Positions 56,340 to 64,000 of a DNA stretch of 64,000 nt are shown piece by piece. Every line of letters begins with the position of its first letter. Position 1 is the first letter of the stretch. The position numbers were made by a program, and so were the translations under genes. The notes under the pieces are model-generated. The model did no database searches and was not told the DNA's origin. It saw only the letters and a program-made list of their open reading frames with translations. The stretch lies in assembly GCA_026873275.1 (NCBI GenBank), contig JANTUC010000014.1, forward strand, positions 620,001-684,000, given 5' to 3'. The stretch is from Pseudopithomyces maydicus. Taxonomy: Eukaryota; Ascomycota; Dothideomycetes; Pleosporales; Didymosphaeriaceae.

Positions 56340-57993
56340 TCGCTGCACCCGCATCCGCATCCGCATCCCGCACCGACGCCGTCTATCCATGTACATACAT
56401 AATGGCTCTATCCGTCCGTCCGTCTATCTACCCTCCTCAACCACCCCCTCAACCTCCCCCTCAACCACCCCATTCCACTCCTTTTTGCATTTAGCGGGCT
56501 ACCAAAACTTCTCTACACCATCCTCTTGCCATTTGCTTTTCTTCTTCTCCACTTGACATTGGTATTTTCATCCTACGAGGAGGGTCGGGTCTCTTGAGCA
56601 AAAAAAAAAAGTTGGGACGTCGGCTTGTACGTTTTTGATGACGAGATGCCGGTAAAAGTATATATGTACTTGTGTATGCACGTAGGTTGAGATATCAAGT
56701 GCATTGGACATTGGGAGCAACAAGAGGGGGCATTTGGATCGCTTGCTTGGTTGTTTAGGTGGGGGATAAGCTGAATATATGTGTGTGTGGCTGGCTGGGT
56801 TGATGGGCCGGTTGGTCGGTTGGTCGGTTGGTCGGGTCGATAGATGGCTGGGTAACTGGATTACTGACGAGAGATACCATGGGTGTTCTGAAGTACGTGC
56901 GTACGTATAGATAAAAAAATTAATTCCGTATATTTAATCTGTGTGGGACGAGCTTTGGTGAAAAAAAATTGTTTCGGTACAAGCACTTTGGGGTGTGTAT
57001 TCCGGTCTGCCGTTGATTTATATGTATGTAATGTACAAACGTGTATGGGTCGCTTTGTCGTGGGAACCTGTGTCAATTATTGCGGGTTGTTCCCTTTGCT
57101 TTGAAGTTTCGGTTCTACCTGAGGACGTAATCTTCAAAAATGAGTATGTTAGGCTGTTCTTTACTATTGTGTTATTTTTATTAATCTAGATACAATATGT
57201 TGCTATATTGTTTCCTAAAATACTATGTTTCTATTTTCGTTGATGGTATAAGAGATGTGCAATTTCATATATATAATATCAACAAATATTTATTATATGC
57301 ATATAGATATGTACGATAACACAAACTCAGAGAAAAACCCTCTTTGCATTCTCTTTTATCTTACTTCCTATCTTTCCTTGCTTTTCAGTTTTCTTTTTGA
57401 TTCAATATTAGCTATTACTGAGCTAATCGTCTTTCTTCATGGTGTTTTTCGAATTGGGTGAGATGGTGGTGAATTAATTGTATACTTTAAATGACCAGAA
57501 AGCGATATACATAAAGAGAAAAAGATTAGGAAAAAGAATGCAAGATGTATGATGAACATATAGACAAAACAGAGTTGTGTTGCATAAACTATGTAGGGAA
57601 GTCAAACGATTCGTGTTATGGAATTAATTGGTATGGAAGGCTGTGGATTCATAGGAGGATTGCTAGGCTGGATGGAGCGAGGATGCCTGCTATGCGGATT
57701 GAAACACTAAAAGTATGGCGAGGTGTAGATTGCATCTTCCATGATATTTTGCATTTGCTATTTTCATTCAACCGTCAACCATGGTCTTGAGCAGACCACC
57801 ATGCACTGCTCGACGCAGATTCAGGCTCGCGTAGTTCATTCACGCCACTAGAGGTGCGCTCTTCCGCGATCCGCTCTTCTGTCTTCTCAGCCCTCGCATT
57901 CTGCTTCGCAGAGCATGGGCATGTATCATTCGGGGTCCAGCGTCGACCACATTTCAGGAAAAGGCGTTTTCTCCGCAAGTTCCCTTACTGAAA
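56340..57993. other. Convergent AT-rich intergenic region, 1.65 kb
   Basis: This lies between the 3' ends of YRB2 (+) and LSM7 (-). It contains an A10 run near 56600, a ggttggtc repeat at about 56808-56840, and strongly AT-rich DNA from 56890 to 57560. No gene or RNA recognised. Confidence 0.45.
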
Positions 57994-58526
57994 TCACTCC
58001 ATCACCTCCTCCTGCTGCCCAAAGGGGTTGGTGATCTGTTCGCTGCCGTCGATGGGCGAAATGGCGACGAGCAGCGTGCCGCGCGCAACGACGAGGCCCA
58101 GCATGCGGTAGCGAACGGCGCCGTTTTCGTCTGCAAGAATTAGCCAGAATTCCATCCACGACAGAGCGCAGGGACTATACCAATGACAGGCTCCTTGACC
58201 TCATCGAGCACCAGGTTCATGAGCTGGTCGTACCCCTTCAAAGTGCCAATAACTGCGGGACGTCAGTATCCTGCACCAGCGCGGAGCACGCTCCCCAATG
58301 GCCAAAACCCACCCTCTCTGCCACCGCTGAACTTCACGGTGAGCTCCTTGTCCATGTACTTGGCCAGGTCGAGAATGTTCTCCTTCTTGGGCCGCTCCGT
58401 CTGGCCACCTTGACCCCCGCCATGGCCACCGCCGCCGCCGCGTCCTCCTCCGCCGCCTCGTCCTCCGCGATCGCCGCCGCCGCGACCACCACCGCCTCGG
58501 CCTCGGAATGCGCCGCGCTCAGACAT
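57994..58526 (-). CDS. LSM7: U6 snRNA-associated Sm-like protein LSm7 with RG-rich extension
   Basis: Three exons: 58526-58313, 58252-58181 and 58130-57994, encoding 140 residues. After MSERGAFRG comes a ~35-residue Gly/Arg-rich stretch. The Sm fold then begins: ERPKKENILDLAKYMDKELT, VKFSGGREVIGTLKGYDQLM (Sm1) and RYRMLGLVVARGTLLVAI (Sm2 region), ending PFGQQEEVME. The KENILDL start and GGREV-GTLKGYD are diagnostic of LSm7, a subunit of the Lsm1-7 (mRNA decay, P-bodies) and Lsm2-8 (U6 snRNA) rings. Yeast Lsm7 is 115 residues; the extra length is the N-terminal RG tract. Introns have gtgggt and gtatag donors. Confidence 0.93.
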
Positions 58527-60116
58527 TGTCGCGTCGTGGTCAGGGAGATTGGTTGGTGTTTGGATCGGGCGCGCGGTGACGTTGCGAGCAGCGCGTTGGC
58601 GGGTCGGGGGAGGAATTCGAGGTGGTCTGAGCTCCGGGTCGGAGGGTTCGGCGCGGGTGGTCCGAGGGGAGGGCACGTGATGGGGGGCTGCCCAGAGGTG
58701 CCTAGGTGTCCACGGTCCAGTCTACGGGTCCAGTCTACGGGTCCACGGGTCGGGCTCAGTTGCGCTAGGCTAGGGCGGGGCTGGTGGTGGGATGAATTAC
58801 ATAAGCGGCTGAGGGAGAGGAGAGCTGGAAGTCGGCAGGTCGGAGGATGCGGCGAAAGTGGTCCGACGGTGTGCAGCACAGGACACACCCACCACACCCA
58901 AGTCTTGCCCAGGTGCCCAGGTGAGCCCTGTGAGCCCTGGAGAACCTTGGACGCATGAAACACGTGATACACTTCCGCCCAACGCCCTGGGCTAGACGTG
59001 GGCCAGGGCCGGGTGGGCAGGAGAGGACGAGAGTTGTGTGTCGCCAGACAACCGCCAGGGCTGTCTCCCAGTGAGTGTGCTGTGCAGCTCCCAGTCGCGG
59101 GCGCGGCGGGCGTGGTGTGGTGGGCGTAGCGTAGTGTGGCCGTGGCCGTAGCCCCCGGCCCCGGCACCTGGACGCAACAACACGTGACGGTATTCCGCTG
59201 CACTGAGCTAGCCACACAGCAGGGTTACGTGAGCAGGGGAGGAGATTTGGAAATGCCGCAAATTCGTCGTCGTGGCCAGTGCAGCTCATCCCGCCCATGC
59301 ATCTGAGGCTCCCCGCTGATTGGCCACGGGCCTGCCACCACCGCGAATCGCGGCGCCCAGCGCAGACGGAGTGCCACGCCGGCCCGTCAGCTGCCCACTC
59401 AGGCCCGTCCCATCCACCCACCCACACCCGTCGCCCACGGCGAGCGCCCGGTCTGGAGCTGCGTGCCGCCAGCCTCCTGCTGCTGCTGGAGAGAAGAGGG
59501 GAGGGGGAGGCGAAGGGAGGCTGTCGGGGGCTGCAGCCGTCTTATTTCCACCGACGACTACTGCACAATGGCCCGCACACCACCGAGCCCGTCGCCCGCG
59601 CATCGAAGATCCCCAGGCCAGGCCCCATCAGCCCAACGCGCACCGATTATTGGGCGGGGCCGCTGCCTGCTCCGCTCGCTCTAGCCTCTTGTTTCCGTCC
59701 CGCAAGAGGAGCCCTGCTTTTGTGGCTGATTCCGACGCCTGCGCTGCGCTGCACTGCACCGCACCGCACCGCACCGCCCACTGCACTGCGCAGCGCCTGC
59801 CGTCCTTCCCTTGCCTCTCCTCCCTGCCCGCTCCCCTTCCCTCTGCTCTGCTCTGCTCTGCTCTGCTCTGCTCTGCTCTGCCACGCTTCCTCTCCCCCCA
59901 AACATGCCCCAGTGACCGCTGCACCCTCGCCCTGCCGTGCCCTGTGCCCCGTGCCCGTGCCTGTGCCCGCCTCAACGCCGGCATACGCGAGCACCTCCGC
60001 TGGCGCCGTCAGTCGCTCCGCCTTAGCCGTCGGTGCTTCCACCCTCCCCACTGCCTCGAGCGCAAAGCCCGCCTGCCTCTTTCTCAGCGCATACGAGTAC
60101 GACCACCAGCCCAAAC
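58527..60116. promoter_or_regulatory. Divergent GC-rich region LSM7 / Zn-cluster gene
   Basis: 1.6 kb of GC-rich DNA with long but composition-driven open frames on both strands (for example 59279-60328). It includes a CTCTG repeat and accgc repeats in the presumed leader of the zinc-cluster gene. I see no supported gene and infer promoter and leader function. Confidence 0.45.
59841..59880. repeat. (CTCTG)8 pentanucleotide repeat
   Basis: Eight perfect copies of ctctg, 237 bases upstream of the ATG at 60117, probably within the 5' leader or core promoter of the zinc-cluster gene. A shorter caccg repeat lies about 80 bases upstream. Confidence 0.9.
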
Positions 60117-61869
60117 ATGTCTTCCGCCGACACCCCCACCCCGCAGGCAATGCACCACCACCACCATGCTGCTCAGCTCACCCAGGACCTCAAGCGCAAG
60201 CGCAGCCCTTCGCACGACCACATGCATCCCGCTACCGCCAACAAGGCCGCCAAGACGAGCAACCACCTGCAAATCAACTACCTCGCCCGCCACAGCGACG
60301 TCGACCTGCCGCTGCTCACAAACGATGACACCCTGCCCAACATCCTCTCGCTGCTCAGCGACTACCAGGGCGTCCTGGACCGCCACGAGAGCATGGCCTG
60401 CAACCTCGGCGCCCGCCCGCTGGGGCCCATCCTGATCAAGCGATTCGAGCGCCTGTTCGACGGCCCGCCGCGCGTACTCAAGAGCCACGGGAAGGAGGGG
60501 ACCAATGTGACCTGGCTGGACGTGGTCGAGTTTGCGCGCAACAAGCCCGAGCAGTTTCAGCTGGGCCAGATGAGCGAGGGCATCCGCGTCTGCCAATTCT
60601 ACACCAAGCAGTGCCGCGTGCAGATATCCGAGGAGGATTTTGTCCTCATCTCCTCGGGCATTCCCCAGAAGATGATCCCGCCGCAACCCATCATCGAAGA
60701 CGAGGAGAAGGAGCTCGGCACGCTGGACATTCTGGAGCGCAACCTGGGTCAGATTTGCCAGCTGGCTGATCAGGGTAAGTTCCACCGCCTCCTATTCCAG
60801 ACCAATTTCCTCCCGTTTCCGCACAGCAGAATCGCAATGCGCGCATTCCCAATGCTGTGCACAAGTGCCGAGTTATCCGTTCGCTCATCTTAGCGGATCG
60901 CTGACTTGAAACAGTGGCAGCCCGCACGCGGCAGCTAAACCACAGGCTCAAAGGGCGGAAACAGGCAATCTTGGACCGCAGAGCCACCGCCAGTCCCGCT
61001 CCGCCCATGCGCCCATCGAGCCCCTCCAATGTTGCGCTAATGAATGGGGCGTCGCAAGTTGGCTCAAACCCCCCACCCTCGAATCCATCCAACCAGTCCT
61101 CGCCCGGCGGCTTCGTCGCGGTCAATTCCCGCCAGCACGCGGAGAATGGCGCGTCGACGTCCACCCGGCATGACCTCATGTCCAAATTCCACACCACCAC
61201 CGAGCGGCGGGCACCCTCGCACTCTGGCAACGGTTCCATCGATGCTCGACGGCCATCGATGAGCTCGCAACCCATTTCGCAATCTACTCCTCCCGTTCCA
61301 CATGCGCCCAAGCAATCCAAACCCGCGGACCTGGGAACCTCTGCCATGGTCCAGCAGCGAGCATCCCACATGTCCGATTCAGAACTACACCAAGTCATGA
61401 ACTCTCCCGTCCCTATACCCAACACACCGTCAAGCCTCCTCCCAGCCGCCAGCCAGCGCGCACAACAACCCCAAGACAAAGACGACGGCGGCCCCTTCAA
61501 AGCCGAAATGGTCCACCGCATGGAGAGCCTCGCCAAAGGCGAGCGCATCCTCCCACCCTGCGACCGCTGTCGCCGCCTCCACATGGACTGCCTAAAGAAC
61601 CTCACCGCCTGCATGGGCTGCACCAAGAAGCACGCAAAATGCTCCTGGCGCGAGGTCCGCGAGAACGAGCTCCGCGGCGCGTACGCGCATACGCCGCAGA
61701 CGGGCATCATGAGCGGGATGCACAGCGAGAGCGACGAGGGGGAGCTCAGCAATGGGACGGGCGTCCATGTCGAGCGCGCGAGCACGGGGAGCCCCGCGGG
61801 GATGCTGAGCCCGCAAAGGGGTGGTGGCGGGATGACCCCGGCGCAGATGGGTATCGCGGCGGGGGCTTC

Positions 61870-61903
<34 letters not shown>

Positions 61904-62140
61904 GGGGCGCCGGAGCAGCGCTTGGCGCACAACTCGCCGCCGCCGCCGTCGGGTAGTGGTGCTCATGAGAGGGAATTGAGTAGGGGGGCGGGCGTGGAGG
62001 CGCAGCTTCAGGAGGCGGCGAAGAGTGGGCTGGCGCATCATGCGAGTGCGAGGTTGGTAGGTGGTGGTGGTGGTGGGGTGGAGAGTGGGAGCAATGGGAC
62101 GGGGACTAAGATTTCAGAGTACCAGGCTATGGTTGCTTGA
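60117..62140 (+). CDS. Zn(II)2Cys6-type transcriptional regulator with internal zinc cluster
   Basis: Two exons, 60117-60774 and 60915-62140, encode 627 residues. Residues ~1-45 are His/Lys-rich. Residues ~55-260 are an ordered, conserved-looking region (NYLARHSDVDLPLL, LDVVEFARNKPEQF, VCQFYTKQCRVQISEEDF, then ILERNLGQICQLADQ). A Ser/Pro-rich linker follows. At ~435-462 lies a C-x2-C-x6-C-x6-C-x2-C-x6-C cluster (CDRCRRLHMDC ... CMGCTKKHAKC), matching the fungal binuclear zinc cluster but sited internally rather than near the N terminus. The tail has a Q10 run and Gly-rich stretches. Nuclear DNA binding is inferred from the cluster; targets are unknown. I do not recognise a named orthologue. 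Confidence 0.8.
61871..61900 (+). repeat. (CAG)10 polyglutamine tract
   Basis: Ten consecutive cag triplets in frame in the zinc-cluster gene encode ten Gln residues in the disordered C-terminal region. A candidate for length variation between strains. Confidence 0.95.
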
Positions 62141-64000
62141 GAGGTCTTTGGAGCTAGTTACTCTGTTGTTACTCTGTTGTTACTCTGCCTGTTTATCCCA
62201 TCTACTTGGATGTCAGATGGGATGGGATGGGATGGGGTGGTGGAGTGGGCCCTTTTTTCGGACTTTGGTTTCGATCTTTGTTATGTTTCATTTGGTTGGC
62301 TGGTTGGTTTAGGACGGATGGACGGATGGCACAGTGAATGGGAATGGCAATGGGAAATGGGATGATACCATGGTTCTTTCTATTTTATTCAAACTTTCTC
62401 TTTTTTTCGATCTTCTTCTTATTTTGAGCCTTCTGCTTTATCCCTTATTCTTATCCGTTTTTTTACAGGTAGATAAATGGTCTGAATATACGGATTTGAT
62501 CTGCTGGGTTACATATGTCGTCTTGTTAATGCGAAATGAACGTAAATAAATATGTGAATGTGAGTATGCGGGTTTTCTTATAGAAAGGGGTTATATTAGG
62601 TGTATATAGTGGGAGGTTGGTTGTTTATTATTATTATATATAGGTGAGTGTGAATGTGATGTGAATACAAATACAAAGTAAATAAAAATATGAAATAAAA
62701 ATAAACATATATATATGTATATAAGTAATTAAAAATAAAAGTGAGAGTAATAAATAAATAAATTAATAAAGAAGAGGACGAGTAAAAAAGAAAAAAAGAA
62801 GAGAATGTTTACTACTTTAAGTAGCAGGATAGAAAATAACATAGTCATTATAAATAATAATAGCCTATAGCATACATATTTGAGCAACACGAGGCATACA
62901 TACTTTCTCTTTCTCCTCCATGCACCATGTATTCATGTATATGTATTCTAACTATCCAATCCCCGCCCACGCACTTCCTTCCTCCATCCCTCTTCCCTCT
63001 ACATACATAAGCTCTGTTCAGCATCTCAATCGATCCCCCTCCCTTAAGAGGATCAATCAAGAAGGTCCCGCCCCGACCGACGTGGAGGAAGAGCTAGCCC
63101 GGGGCAGATTTTTGATGTCGCAGGTTGACTCCTGCGGGACTTGTCTCGCACAATGTCCAATCGTATGTAAAGCGAACTGAATGATAGCATCAATTGGCAA
63201 ACCGAGGCAGATGCCGCGTTGTGGGGGGAATTATATACATACACATGTTAGCATGAGCGGTTCGGGATAGGCGGCGAGAGATGGGGGTGGGGAGGGGGTT
63301 TGCTGGATTTTTGATGGAAGAAGAGGAGGAGGGGAGGGGAGGGGGAGGGGCTGTTGAAGGGGATCACGACGAGCGTATATTTCTTTGATTTTAGGCAGTG
63401 TGATAGAACAAGGAATTTAAAGGGCACAATGGGTATTTGGATGGACGTGTAAACAGTGTGCAAGATGTGCTGTCATCGCGTATAGATATAATCTAAGGAC
63501 GCTGTATACTTAGCTTTTATTTTTATGGTACCTGGGCGAGCGAGCGCCATGATATGGGCAGACAATGCCTGAAGCTTCCCCTTCGCACAGGTTGTAGAGA
63601 CTGCGGTGTCTGCGTTCGTAGCTCCTGATACCTAGGTGCTTAGCCGAGAGTATGTTTGCTATGGGCTTGCGCGGTAGGGGTGGCGAAGGGCGCGACGCAT
63701 GGTATACTTAGCTCTGATGGTTTTTCGAGGCATCGGGTGCCCTGATTAAGACATGTATGTAAAAAAATGCATAATACCGGTGAATTACTTCTTTATTGTT
63801 GTGGGTAGAGACTACAGGAGCTGCCTGTATACTCAGTACTAAGAGGAGGTTGATTTGTGCTTCCGTGTGCTGGCGGATATGATCGGCATGTGTAAGCAGA
63901 GGCATTGAAGGCCGTGGTATATCTGCCTGGAAAGAGGGACCGCATATCCTCATACTTAGCTTAGGGAAAAATGTCTTATGTGCTTCCGTCATAGAGTCCG
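62141..64000. other. AT-rich 3' flank, no gene seen
   Basis: The first part contains gatgg and ggttggttgg simple repeats (about 62216-62330), then strongly AT-rich DNA (62560-62870) with taaa/ata tracts. The remainder has mixed composition and only short open frames. No gene, tRNA or transposon feature is supported before the window ends. Confidence 0.45.

Noticed and set aside
59279..60435. Long overlapping plus-strand open frames in GC-rich DNA
   Set aside because: Pro/Ala/Arg/His composition, simple repeats and no splice or family evidence; explained by high GC and few stop codons.
60084..60785. 233-codon open frame on the minus strand
   Set aside because: Antisense shadow of exon 1 of the zinc-cluster gene with no family resemblance.
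60691..61932. 413-codon open frame on the minus strand
   Set aside because: Antisense to the zinc-cluster gene, with a Cys run that is only the complement of the CAG repeat.
1..64000. tRNA, rRNA, CRISPR arrays and intact mobile elements
   Set aside because: No cloverleaf-like A/B box pair, no regularly spaced repeat-spacer structure, no transposase, reverse transcriptase or LTR pair was seen. Manual reading could miss a degenerate element.

Overview
This window is nuclear chromosome sequence from a filamentous ascomycete (Pezizomycotina). The evidence is short introns of about 48-165 nt with GT..AG ends, compact gene spacing, and a gene set of fungal character: a DNMT5-type methyltransferase, a Tom1-type HECT ligase, ERG28, IFA38, a Zn(II)2Cys6 regulator and MFS permeases. 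DNMT5 plus the gene style makes a Dothideomycete plausible, but that is inference.

Layout. 0.6-3.2 kb: Mx-like dynamin GTPase (+). 3.6-4.8 kb: epoxide-hydrolase-like alpha/beta hydrolase (-), frame-broken twice. 5.3-12.5 kb: DNMT5 (-), one large gene combining a cysteine-rich N terminus, a C5-cytosine methyltransferase, a SNF2 motor and an embedded RING, with one frame break. 13.1-15.7 kb: two Gfo/Idh/MocA oxidoreductases (-), the second with a frame break. 17.8-20.5 kb: MFS exporter (+). 21.5-24.7 kb: 1000-residue membrane glycoprotein of unknown function (-), one frame break. 26.3 kb: BLOC-1 subunit 1-like protein (+). 27.5-39.6 kb: giant HECT E3 ligase TOM1/HUWE1 (+). 41.5-43.7 kb: sugar porter (-), one frame break. 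44.4-45.0 kb: two small ORFs separated by 2 nt, possibly one bicistronic mRNA (+). 45.1-46.2 kb: two tentative small genes (-). 47.4-53.6 kb: dense housekeeping block: RPS11 (-), IFA38 (+), ERG28 (-), GAL7 (-), YIP4-like (+). 54.6-56.3 kb: Ran-binding nucleoporin-like YRB2 (+). 58.0-58.5 kb: LSM7 (-). 60.1-62.1 kb: Zn cluster regulator (+). The rest is AT-rich or simple-repeat intergenic DNA.

Functional grouping. The housekeeping genes serve translation (RPS11), RNA decay/splicing (LSM7), nuclear transport (YRB2), secretory traffic (YIP4, BLOC1S1), lipid synthesis in the ER (IFA38 for very-long-chain fatty acids, ERG28 for sterols) and ubiquitylation (TOM1). RPS11/IFA38 and GAL7/YIP4 share short divergent promoters.

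Main caveats and highlights. Six single-base deficits, all in homopolymer runs and all in minus-strand genes, break five genes. Restoring one base at each run makes every exon sum divisible by three and restores family-like sequence. They are either assembly indels or real inactivations; the sequence alone cannot decide. The most interesting biological leads are the two-ORF unit at 44.4-45.0 kb, the DNMT5 gene with a 10-bp array in its upstream region, an in-frame stop-free intron in TOM1, and an RG-rich extension on LSM7. No tRNA, rRNA, CRISPR array or intact transposon was found.
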